Below are positions 1 to 6,963 of a stretch of DNA of 10,964 bases, piece after piece (within the stretch, counting starts at the first letter, position 1; the number at the start of each line of letters is the position of its first letter). A program made the position numbers and the translations under genes. A model generated the notes under the pieces. It searched no databases, was not told the origin of the DNA, and saw only the letters and a program-made list of their open reading frames with translations. Source of the stretch: Pseudomonadales bacterium (lineage in GTDB: Bacteria; Pseudomonadota; Gammaproteobacteria; Pseudomonadales; Pseudohongiellaceae); the NCBI GenBank assembly GCA_031277435.1, contig JAITMI010000279.1, positions 1 through 10,964 of the forward strand, given 5' to 3'.

Positions 1-543
1 CAGGCACAACGCCTCCTTGCCTTCTACCTTCAAGAGATGGCAGAGATAAAAATCACGATGACAAACCCCGCCGCCGTGCATCAGGCGGCTTAGCTGCGCT
101 ACTTGCGCCAAGAGTTCGCGTTTTTCGGTGAAGGGCGGCGGCCTGCGCGGCCAGTCGCGGCAATAATCCTCCAGGCTTTGGTGCGCGCCGACATCTTCGG
201 TGATCAAAAAAGATTCGAGCCGCGAGGGCCATAAGCCGCGCTTGCCATAACCTTTGAGTTTGGGCGTGGCGATGCCAAGCTGGTTCAAATACCGGATGGC
301 GTGCCATTCGTTGTAGGCGCTCACCACCGGCAGGCGTAGTTGCGTCAGATTCTTGAGAATTTCCGCCCAGGTAACGCCGCGATGGCGTTTGATGAAATAG
401 CGCCGGCCTTCGATCTGGAACGATAAGGTTTGGCGCTGTTCCAGCGCGCGATGTTCCTGGCCTTCGATGGCGAAAGCCGCAGCAAAAACATCGCGCCCGC
501 GCCAGAGCGTGGCGAAGGGTTCGTCGAGCCATAGCTCAGCCAT
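1..543 (-). CDS. waaP: WaaP/RfaP, LPS core heptose(I) kinase, partial (C-terminus outside window)
   Basis: Seen: 181 codons from an ATG at 543 run open to the left window edge. The start MAELWLDEPFATLWRGRDVF matches the beginning of enterobacterial WaaP, and residues 39-56 (TLSFQIEGRRYFIKRHRG), 79-82 (EWHA), 112-117 (FLITED) and 124-130 (LEDYCRD) follow the family in order. The kinase-like catalytic loop CHRDFYLCH lies at residues 161-169, with the expected catalytic Asp at 164. Family knowledge: WaaP is a cytoplasmic, eukaryotic-kinase-like enzyme of about 265 residues that uses ATP to phosphorylate heptose I of the LPS inner core, so roughly 85 residues are missing here. The start overlaps the waaG stop by 8 bases (ATGGCTGA). 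A good Shine-Dalgarno (GGGAG, 553-557) sits 9 bases upstream and supports this ATG. A different minus-strand frame inside the gene (532 to 53) is a shadow. Identity is very secure. Confidence 0.95.
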   Translation of the reverse strand, partial: MAELWLDEPFATLWRGRDVFAAAFAIEGQEHRALEQRQTLSFQIEGRRYFIKRHRGVTWAEILKNLTQLRLPVVSAYNEWHAIRYLNQLGIATPKLKGYGKRGLWPSRLESFLITEDVGAHQSLEDYCRDWPRRPPPFTEKRELLAQVAQLSRLMHGGGVCHRDFYLCHLLKVEGKEALCL

Positions 544-1660
544 CGCCCTGCGCTCCCGCGTTCAGCAGCAAGGCCGCTACCTGGCGCGGCATATCGTACA
601 GATCCTGAGTTTGGCCATAGGCGATGCCGTTCGCGCGCCAGGCGGCGCGGTCAGCATTGAGCATCATTTTCAATAGATCGTTCAAATTATCTTGGGCGAA
701 AGGCTCGGGGCACACACAGCCGGCGCCAGCGCGCTCGACATGGAAGGCATAACCGCAAGCGGCGCTGGTCAATACCGGCAGGCCGGCTACCACCGCTTCC
801 AGAATCACCATGCCGGCGCTTTCGTAACGCGAAGGATGCAGCAAAAGGTCGGCGCCTTGCATGCAGTCGGGAATATCGGAACGGCCCGCCTCGATGCGCA
901 CTTGCGCCAAGCCCAAGTTACCGGCGCGGCGCCGCCAGGGCGCGCTGTTATCTTGTCCGAGCAGTAAATAATGGACGCGCCGCTTGAGATCATCGGGCAA
1001 GCTGCCGAGCGCCGCCAGCGAACGGTCCACGCCCTTGGTGTTGAAACTGCTGCCCACTTGCAGCACCAATACCTCGTCCTCGCGCACATTCAGGCTGGCG
1101 CGCAACGCGGCGCGGCGCGCTGGCGCATCCGCGGTAGCTTGGTGTTCGCGGCCAATGCCGGGCGGCAAATCGATCAGCCGCGCGGGCGGGGTGTGATGAA
1201 CGGCTTGATATTGTTCGCGCTGCATGGGGCTGAGCAAGAGCGCCACCGTGCGCGAGGCGGGGCCAAATACCGCCGCTTCCTGGCGCATGTAGTGCCTGGC
1301 GCGCGGCGTCAGCCGGTACAGCCAGCCGCGCCGGTGCAAGGCGCGCCAGGTAAAGGACAGGTCGGCGCCAAAGTAATAATCGAGCCCCGCCAGGCGGTTG
1401 AAGCCCAGCACCTTATCGTAGCGCCCCGCCACTTGTTCTTGAACATAACGCTCAAAACTGGCGCGCCGCGCGGTTTTGCCGAGGCCGCGAGCGGGGACTT
1501 CCCTTATCGTCAGGCCCGCCGGTTGCGGCCCGTTCCAGCGCAGGCAATATACATCGATCGTCACGGCGGCTTGCGCCTGGCAGGCGGCGGCGATTTTCAA
1601 GAGGTCGCGCTGCATACCGCCGTAGGGGAACCACTCGAACAGGACGAAGGCCAGGCGCAT
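536..1660 (-). CDS. waaG: WaaG/RfaG, LPS core UDP-glucose:heptose alpha-1,3-glucosyltransferase (GT4)
   Basis: Family role: adds the first outer-core hexose (glucose in enterics) to heptose II at the cytoplasmic face of the inner membrane, using a GT-B fold. Seen: starting at the ATG at 1660 the protein is 374 residues, the same length as E. coli WaaG. Its N-terminus, MRLAFVLFEWFPYGGMQRDL, aligns with the family start, including the glycine-rich FP-x-GG-x-QRD acceptor-side loop (residues 11-19). The C-terminal nucleotide-sugar half holds the phosphate-contacting FNTKGVDR stretch (206-213, Lys209) and the GT4 E-x7-E motif (Glu280 and Glu288 in YESAGMVILEA). An in-frame ATG 33 bases further up (1693) would run into waaC and add 11 unrelated residues, so I reject it; GAGCGG lies 6 bases before the chosen ATG. 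The gene starts 10 bases after the waaC stop and its TGA overlaps the waaP start. The exact sugar added cannot be told from sequence. Confidence 0.95.
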   Translation of the reverse strand: MRLAFVLFEWFPYGGMQRDLLKIAAACQAQAAVTIDVYCLRWNGPQPAGLTIREVPARGLGKTARRASFERYVQEQVAGRYDKVLGFNRLAGLDYYFGADLSFTWRALHRRGWLYRLTPRARHYMRQEAAVFGPASRTVALLLSPMQREQYQAVHHTPPARLIDLPPGIGREHQATADAPARRAALRASLNVREDEVLVLQVGSSFNTKGVDRSLAALGSLPDDLKRRVHYLLLGQDNSAPWRRRAGNLGLAQVRIEAGRSDIPDCMQGADLLLHPSRYESAGMVILEAVVAGLPVLTSAACGYAFHVERAGAGCVCPEPFAQDNLNDLLKMMLNADRAAWRANGIAYGQTQDLYDMPRQVAALLLNAGAQGDG

Positions 1661-1670
1661 CGTGTACCGC

Positions 1671-2762
1671 TCATTCCGGATAGAACAGTGCATCCAGCGT
1701 GCCGCGGCCGCCGCGCATCAGTTCTTGCAGTTTTTCCCACACCACTTCCGGCGGATGATCGCGGTAACAGGGCGGTTTCACCACGAAGTCTTGGCCGTCG
1801 AAACTGTCGATGAGCGCTTCGCCCTGGTAAATACAGCTTTTTTTCAAGCAAGGAGAACACGCGGTATAGGCGGGTAAATGCAATTGATGGCGGCCATAGG
1901 TGCCGGTGAGCTCGGCATTGGACGCGCCATACACGGCCACGGTGGGCAGCGAGAAGGCCGCCGCGAGATGGCCGAGGCCGGTGTCCACGGTCACCACGCC
2001 AGCGCTATTCGCCATCACTTGCGCGATGCCGGTAAGGCCCATGCGATCGAGCACGTCTACTTGCGGCGAGTTTTCCGCCATTTCTTTTGCGCGCGCAAGT
2101 TCTCCTTCGTCGCCCCACAAGAGTTTGACGCGGTAGCCATCATGCGTGACGAGCCGGATCAAGCGTTTCCAATATTGCATCGGCCACTGTTTGGATTCCC
2201 AGGTGGTGCCGTGCAAGAGCACCAGATACGGCGTTTCACTCGCCTCTGGGTCGCGGAAGCGGCCCCGGCTGAGGCCATAATCGCAGTTTTTGTAATCGAC
2301 GCCGTAATTGAAGGTGCGGGAAAACAAATCGCGCAAGCGTTCCACCGCGTGCTGCTGCCAGGGCACGGTGTATTTGACGTTATAGAACAAGGCGGCGGAA
2401 CGCTCGCGGATCGTGGTGGTGTTCAAACCCACCGTAAGCCCGCGCGCGATGCGGCTGATGATGCCGCTTTTGATGAGGCCCTGCGCGTCGATCACCAGGT
2501 CGTAATGATGTTCCTGTAAATTGTGCTTGAAGGCGGCGAATTCGCCGCTGCGCCAGGTTTTGAACAAATTTTTGCGCCAGCGGCGAAAGGCGACCGGAAT
2601 CACTTTGTCGATGGCCGGGTGCCAGCGTGGAATTTCAGTAAAGGCTTCTTCCACCACCCAGTCGAAGCGCAGGCCGCGCTTGGCGTGGTAGGCATCAGTG
2701 ATCGCCGGCAGGATATGGATGACATCTCCCAGCGAGGACACCTTGACGATCAAAACACGCAT
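1671..2762 (-). CDS. waaC: WaaC/RfaC, ADP-heptose:LPS heptosyltransferase I (GT9)
   Basis: Family role: transfers the first L-glycero-D-manno-heptose from ADP-heptose to Kdo2-lipid A on the inner face of the cytoplasmic membrane. Seen: 363 residues from the ATG at 2762. The N-terminus MRVLIVKVSSLGDVIHILPA carries the SSLGD loop with the family's catalytic Asp13. Residues 184-194 (HGTTWESKQWP) hold the donor-phosphate Lys191, and VDTGLGHLAAA (259-269) is the GT9 ADP-heptose binding motif with Asp260. IDAQGLIKS (91-99) is typical of WaaC rather than WaaF. The tail has a CSPC-x4-C cysteine group (302, 305, 310) plus Cys332 that E. coli WaaC lacks but which looks Pseudomonas-like. The open frame extends 30 codons further up, but that stretch lies inside waaF; the family start at 2762 overlaps the waaF TAA as TAATG, with GGAG at 2774-2777. 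Confidence 0.95.
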   Translation of the reverse strand: MRVLIVKVSSLGDVIHILPAITDAYHAKRGLRFDWVVEEAFTEIPRWHPAIDKVIPVAFRRWRKNLFKTWRSGEFAAFKHNLQEHHYDLVIDAQGLIKSGIISRIARGLTVGLNTTTIRERSAALFYNVKYTVPWQQHAVERLRDLFSRTFNYGVDYKNCDYGLSRGRFRDPEASETPYLVLLHGTTWESKQWPMQYWKRLIRLVTHDGYRVKLLWGDEGELARAKEMAENSPQVDVLDRMGLTGIAQVMANSAGVVTVDTGLGHLAAAFSLPTVAVYGASNAELTGTYGRHQLHLPAYTACSPCLKKSCIYQGEALIDSFDGQDFVVKPPCYRDHPPEVVWEKLQELMRGGRGTLDALFYPE

Positions 2763-3790
2763 TAACTTGTTTTCTCCAACAGCGTATCGAGCGCGGCCAG
2801 CGCAAGTTCTGGACCGAGTTGACGCAAACAATTGAGATGTTGCAAGGGGCATTCACGCTTGAAGCAAGGGCTGCAAGGCAACTCCAGCGAAAGCGTGACC
2901 ACTCGTTCCGCCAAGGGCGGGGTAAAGGCCGCCGAGGTGGAGCCGTATACTACCACCAATGGCCGCGCCAACGCGGCGGCGAGGTGCATCAGGCCCGAGT
3001 CATTGCTGAGCACGGCGCTCGCTTCGCTCAAGAGCAGCGCCGCTTGCGTCAAGGAGGTAATGCCGCAGAGATTGCGCGGCGGCTCCACAAGCGCGCCGCT
3101 TTCCGCGATGATTTCTTCCGCCACCGCCGCGTCCTTGGCGGAACCCAATAACCACACCTGCCAGCCGCGCGCCGCATAATGCCGCGCCACCGCCGCGTAA
3201 TGTTGCGCCGGCCACTGTTTGGCGGGGCCGAATTCGGCGCCAGGGCAGAGCGCCAGGGCGGGTTTATCCGGCGCTAAGTGCAAACTCTCGCGCAATGCCC
3301 GCGCCGCTTGCGTATCAACGCGCAAACGCGGCCAGGGCAAAGGATCAGGCAGCGCCGCATCCGGCGCATAAGCCAGCGCCGCGAAGCGCTGCACCATCAA
3401 GGGATAACGCGGTTTATCGAGCACGCGACAATCGTTGAGCAAGAGCCCGCGCGCCTCGCCGCGCCAGCCGGTGCGTAGCGCGATGCCGGCGAAGCGCGGA
3501 ATCAAGGCGGATTTGAACGAATTGGGTAAAACAATGGCCTGATCGTAAGCGCGCGCGCGTAACTCTTGCGCCAAGCGCCAGCGCTTGCCAAGCGCAAGTT
3601 CGCCGTGGCCGATCGGCAGGGGCAGCGCCTGATTCACCTCGGGCATCAGTTCCAGCAAGGCGCTACACCAGGGGGGCGCCAATACGTCGATCCGCGCTTC
3701 GGGCTGGCGTTCGCGCAGACAGCGAAACAAGGTCTGCGCCATGAGCATGTCGCCTACCCAGGAGGGGCCGATGATCAGAATGCGCTTCAT
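2762..3790 (-). CDS. waaF: WaaF/RfaF, ADP-heptose:LPS heptosyltransferase II (GT9)
   Basis: Family role: adds the second heptose to heptose I of the LPS inner core, in the cytoplasm at the inner membrane. Seen: 342 residues, close to the roughly 348 of E. coli WaaF. The start MKRILIIGPSWVGDMLMAQT is diagnostic for WaaF (SWVGD loop, Asp14), followed by LPNSFKSALIPRFAGI (88-103), RTGWRGEARGLLLND (106-120), PGAEFGPAKQWP (183-194, Lys191 as donor-phosphate ligand) and NDSGLMHLAAA (263-273, the GT9 signature). Near the C-terminus, four cysteines (306, 309, 314, 321) form C-x2-C-x4-C-x6-C. It is a paralogue of the adjacent waaC. Its ATG overlaps the glnE stop as ATGA and its TAA overlaps the waaC start as TAATG, so translation is probably coupled on both sides. 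No separate promoter is evident. Confidence 0.96.
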   Translation of the reverse strand: MKRILIIGPSWVGDMLMAQTLFRCLRERQPEARIDVLAPPWCSALLELMPEVNQALPLPIGHGELALGKRWRLAQELRARAYDQAIVLPNSFKSALIPRFAGIALRTGWRGEARGLLLNDCRVLDKPRYPLMVQRFAALAYAPDAALPDPLPWPRLRVDTQAARALRESLHLAPDKPALALCPGAEFGPAKQWPAQHYAAVARHYAARGWQVWLLGSAKDAAVAEEIIAESGALVEPPRNLCGITSLTQAALLLSEASAVLSNDSGLMHLAAALARPLVVVYGSTSAAFTPPLAERVVTLSLELPCSPCFKRECPLQHLNCLRQLGPELALAALDTLLEKTS

Positions 3791-6762
3791 GCCGGCAAGC
3801 GGCCTTCAACGCCGCGGCCATGACTCAATTCACCCGGCTCGATATTGGCGAACAATTCGTTCCAGATTGCCGTCACTTTAGCGCGCTGTTCGGCGAAGGC
3901 GTCGCTGCCGAAGGTCTCTGGCGTATTGTCGAGCACTTCGCGGTGCAATAGCGCGCGGTATTCGAGGTAGATCGTCTGTAGCGTTTGCGCATCGGCGGCG
4001 CTGAGTACACCGGCGGCGGCGGCTTCGTCGAGCAGGCGCATGTTGTCGGGCCAGCGCAATAAACCCGGATGCTGGGCGCCATGACGCAGCGTCAAATACT
4101 GAACGATAAATTCAATATCCACCAGGCCGCCCGCGTCCTGTTTAATCTTGAACTTGTCGGCATCCGTCTTGCTGCCAAGCTGCTGGCGCATCTTGTGGCG
4201 CATACTGACGATGTCCCGCGCCAGAATCACCGGATCGCGCGGCAAACGTAATACCGCTTCGCGCAAGCTATCGAAACGCCGCGCCAGGGAGCTCGAACCC
4301 GCCACCACGCGCGCGCGCACCAGGGCTTGATGTTCCCAGGTCCAGGCTTGCTGCTCTTGATACTGTGCGAAGGCCGCGAGGTTGCTCACCAGCGCGCCGG
4401 AGGAACCCGAAGGGCGCAGGCGCAGATCGATTTCGTAGAGCTTGCCGGTGAAAGTGCTGGTGCCAAGCAAGGACAGAATTTTTTGCCCCAATTGCGCGTA
4501 AAACGCCGCGCTATTGATGCGGCGGCCAGTGCCGCCGCCGGTGGTTTCCTGCTCGGGGTCGGCGTCGTGCACGAACACCAGGTCAAGATCGGACCCGTAG
4601 CTGAGTTCTATACCGCCCAGTTTGCCATAGGCGATGATGAGAAATTCCGCCGTACCGCTTTGGCCATTGGCATTGACCGGCTCGCCGTAGCGCGCCGTCA
4701 ATTGCCGCCAGGCGAGCGCCAGGACTGCTTGTAATACGGTTTCGGCGAGCCAGCTCAGGGCGTCGCTGACTTTCATCAAGGGCAAGGTGCCGCTTAGCTC
4801 GGAGGCGGCCACCACCAGGGTTTGTTCCTGCTTGAACAGTTGAATGGCGCTCAATTGTTCTTCCGCTTCATTCTCATCGATGCGCAGGAGTTGCCGCTGC
4901 AATAGCTCATGCAATTCCTGGCGCGCTGGCGGTTGTTGTAACGGACGCAAGAGTTCATCAAGCAATACCGGATAACGGCACAATAATTCCTGCACCCAGG
5001 AACTTTGCACGCATAACAGGACCAATTGGTTCAAAGCCACCGCGCTTTCCATCAACAGCACCAGATAAGCGGTGCGCTGCGCCACCGCCTGCACGAAGGG
5101 AAACACACGGGTGAAGGCGAAACCGGGCCGCGCCTCGCGGCGCAAACGCGCCAAGAGTAAGGGCATGAAGCGATCCATGCGCTGGCGGCTGGTGGCATCA
5201 AGGCTCAAAAACTGGCGGCTTTCGCGGTAACGCTTGAATACGTCGAGCATGTCTTGCGCGTTGTCGAAACCTTGCGTTTGCAAAAGTTGCGCGGCGCGTT
5301 CGCCATCGAGCGTGCCCAGCCATAGCTGTTTGAGTTCGCCCTCTTCCGCCGCGCCCCGGCTCGTTTGCGGTTCCGCGATCAATTGCGAAAAATGCGTCGC
5401 CACCGTGGCGCGCACTTGCTCCAGGCGTTGCCGCAGCGCCGGTGCATCCGCAAAACCGAGCGCGAAGGCGCAGCGCAGTTCGTCTTGCGCGTTATCGGGG
5501 TATAGCTGCGTTTGTTTGTCGTACAAGCCTTGAATCGCGTGTTCCAGTTTGCGTAAAAAACAATAGGCGTCTTGCAGTTCTTGCGCGTCCTCGGCGGGCA
5601 ACAGCCCTTCGCTCACCAGCGCGTGCATAGCGCCCAGCAAGGCGTTTTGTTGCAGCGCCTGGCGGCGGCCGCCGAAAATCAATTGCAATACTTGTACGAT
5701 AAATTCAATTTCGCGGATGCCGCCGTTGCCGAGTTTGATATTGTCGCGCAAGCCCTTGCGCCGTACTTGCTGTTCAATTTGCGCTTTCAGCTCGCGCAGC
5801 GCGGCGATGGTGGCGAAATCAAGATAGCGGCGATAAGTGAAGGCGTGCAGCACTTGCATCAAGTACGCGACGGTATCGGCGTCGCCAGTTACCGCGCGCG
5901 CCTTGATCATGGCGAAGCGTTCCCAGTCGCGCCCTTGCGCCAGATAGTATTCTTCCAACGTGTTGACCGATAATGCCAAAACGCCATGCGAGCCGTAGGG
6001 CCGCAGCCGTAAATCCACGCGAAACACGAAACCATCGGCGTTTACCGTGTCGAGCGCCTGGGTGAGCAGTTGCCCGAGCTTGCAGAAATACTGCTGCGCC
6101 GTGCTGACTTGCGCCAAGGGCGCGCCGCGTTGAAACTCGGGCGTGACGGTGGTTTCGCCGTCTTCGGGAAAGACGAAGATAAGGTCGATGTCGGAGGACA
6201 GATTCAATTCATAGGCGCCGTACTTGCCCATCGCGAGCACGATCAATTGCTGTTCGCGGCCATTGGCGTCGTAGGGGATGCCGTGCAGGCGGCGCGCTTC
6301 TGGCGTAAGCGCGGCGATGGCGTAACGCAGGCAGGCGTCGGCGAGCTGGCTCAAATCGCCGGTGGTGTCGAACAAGCCGGCTTTGCCGTTGAGATCGCGC
6401 CAGAGGATGCGCAGATATTCGCGTTTACGAAAATGCCGCAGTTGTTTTTTGAGGCGTTCGAGCACGGCGCCGTGTTCTTCGCCCACCCGCGCGACGCAGT
6501 GCGCAAGCCGCGCGTCCCAGTCTTCGTAGCGGCGTTCGAGGTCGCCGCTTTGCAATAAGTCCAAGAGCAGCGCCGGTTCGTCACGGCATAAAGTAAAGGC
6601 GTAATCGCTGCCGAGCCACAGCCGTTCCAATTCATCTTGCAGCGCGCCATGCGCCGCCAAATGCGCGTGCAATTGCGGCTCCGCGGACAGTACTTCCTGA
6701 AAACGGGTGCGCTGATCGTTGAGCAGCGTATCAAGCGCCGGGTCGCCGGTGGTGACGGCCAT
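3787..6762 (-). CDS. glnE: GlnE, bifunctional glutamine synthetase adenylyltransferase/adenylyl-removing enzyme
   Basis: Family role: a cytosolic enzyme that adenylylates glutamine synthetase (GlnA) to reduce its activity and phosphorolytically removes AMP to restore it, under control of PII and glutamine. Seen: 991 residues, slightly longer than the 946 of E. coli GlnE, with both nucleotidyltransferase halves intact. The N-terminal adenylyl-removing half has NLSSDIDLIFVFPEDG (187-202; Asp191 and Asp193) followed by DGFVFRVDLRLRPYG (243-257), GRDWERFAMIKAR (277-289) and GNGGIREIEFIVQ (345-357). The C-terminal adenylylating half repeats the plan with SYGSDLDLVFVHDAD (721-735; Asp725 and Asp727), YEIDLRLRPSGSSGAL (776-791) and QDAGGLVDIEFIVQYL (875-890). 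No frameshift or missing metal-binding Asp is visible. It is first in the cluster with waaF-waaC-waaG-waaP, and its TGA overlaps waaF. The Shine-Dalgarno before its ATG is weak. Confidence 0.97.
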   Translation of the reverse strand: MAVTTGDPALDTLLNDQRTRFQEVLSAEPQLHAHLAAHGALQDELERLWLGSDYAFTLCRDEPALLLDLLQSGDLERRYEDWDARLAHCVARVGEEHGAVLERLKKQLRHFRKREYLRILWRDLNGKAGLFDTTGDLSQLADACLRYAIAALTPEARRLHGIPYDANGREQQLIVLAMGKYGAYELNLSSDIDLIFVFPEDGETTVTPEFQRGAPLAQVSTAQQYFCKLGQLLTQALDTVNADGFVFRVDLRLRPYGSHGVLALSVNTLEEYYLAQGRDWERFAMIKARAVTGDADTVAYLMQVLHAFTYRRYLDFATIAALRELKAQIEQQVRRKGLRDNIKLGNGGIREIEFIVQVLQLIFGGRRQALQQNALLGAMHALVSEGLLPAEDAQELQDAYCFLRKLEHAIQGLYDKQTQLYPDNAQDELRCAFALGFADAPALRQRLEQVRATVATHFSQLIAEPQTSRGAAEEGELKQLWLGTLDGERAAQLLQTQGFDNAQDMLDVFKRYRESRQFLSLDATSRQRMDRFMPLLLARLRREARPGFAFTRVFPFVQAVAQRTAYLVLLMESAVALNQLVLLCVQSSWVQELLCRYPVLLDELLRPLQQPPARQELHELLQRQLLRIDENEAEEQLSAIQLFKQEQTLVVAASELSGTLPLMKVSDALSWLAETVLQAVLALAWRQLTARYGEPVNANGQSGTAEFLIIAYGKLGGIELSYGSDLDLVFVHDADPEQETTGGGTGRRINSAAFYAQLGQKILSLLGTSTFTGKLYEIDLRLRPSGSSGALVSNLAAFAQYQEQQAWTWEHQALVRARVVAGSSSLARRFDSLREAVLRLPRDPVILARDIVSMRHKMRQQLGSKTDADKFKIKQDAGGLVDIEFIVQYLTLRHGAQHPGLLRWPDNMRLLDEAAAAGVLSAADAQTLQTIYLEYRALLHREVLDNTPETFGSDAFAEQRAKVTAIWNELFANIEPGELSHGRGVEGRLPA

Positions 6763-6796
6763 GAGATTACAACTTCATCAGGGAAATTAAAGGGGC

Positions 6797-6824
6797 AGTG
6801 TAACGGGGCGGGGGTCAATTACAA
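6797..6824 (-). promoter_or_regulatory. Possible sigma70-type promoter for the glnE-waa cluster
   Basis: Reading the minus strand, TTGTAA (6824-6819) and TACACT (6802-6797) are 16 bases apart and lie about 35 bases before the glnE ATG. The -10 matches the consensus at 4 of 6 positions and the -35 is also imperfect. It is offered because the gene upstream appears to end at a terminator, so glnE should need its own promoter in this gap. The spacer is GC-rich. This is a weak candidate. Confidence 0.25.
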
Positions 6825-6847
6825 AGTGAAGTCTTGTCCAACGAGGT

Positions 6848-6899
6848 ATGAGCCTAGAGCCAAGCCGCCTTTCCGCCGGGGGAATGAGCCTGGGCCCAA
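6848..6899. repeat. Imperfect 16-base direct repeat in the glnE upstream gap
   Basis: ATGAGCCTAGAGCCAA at 6848-6863 recurs as ATGAGCCTGGGCCCAA at 6884-6899, 14 of 16 identical with a 36-base period. The second copy contains the palindrome TGGGCCCA. It lies between the terminator and the candidate glnE promoter. It could be a chance repeat or paired protein-binding sites; nothing else in the window repeats it as far as I can see. Confidence 0.35.
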
Positions 6900-6904
6900 A
6901 GCAT

Positions 6905-6934
6905 AAAACCGCCGCTCCACCCTCGGAGGCGGCG
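6905..6934 (-). terminator. Likely intrinsic terminator of the GT41 (OGT-like) gene
   Basis: On the minus strand, CGCCGCCTCC (6934-6925), a 6-base loop and GGAGCGGCG (6918-6910) form a GC-rich hairpin of about 9 pairs with one bulged base, followed at once by GTTTTA. It starts about 30 bases after the TAA of the OGT-like gene (6964) and lies before glnE, which is where a terminator separating the two units would be expected. The T-run is short, so termination may be incomplete. Confidence 0.6.
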
Positions 6935-6963
6935 ATCTTTGGCTCGCGCATTGTGTACGGTTT

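Larger units (their letters stand above)
6763..6963. other. Intergenic gap between the OGT-like gene and glnE
   Basis: This 201-base gap contains the terminator hairpin (6905-6934), the 16-base direct repeat (6848-6863 and 6884-6899) and a weak candidate glnE promoter (6797-6824). A plus-strand open frame crosses it (6637-6906) but begins antisense within glnE and has no recognisable protein features. I see no RNA gene. Confidence 0.5.

Noticed and set aside
53..532. Minus-strand open frame of 159 codons at the left edge
   Set aside because: It is out of frame with the WaaP coding frame, which runs open from 543 to the edge and carries the kinase loop HRDFYLCH.
971..1813. Plus-strand open frame of 280 codons opposite waaG and the waaC end
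   Set aside because: It crosses two conserved genes in antisense, is rich in Arg/Ala/Gly as expected for a shadow frame, and resembles no family.
1878..2519. Plus-strand open frame of 213 codons opposite waaC
   Set aside because: Antisense shadow; the minus strand here encodes the diagnostic GT9 motifs without interruption.
6637..6906. Small plus-strand open frame covering the glnE upstream gap
   Set aside because: It begins inside glnE in antisense, has no convincing ribosome binding site and no recognisable features.
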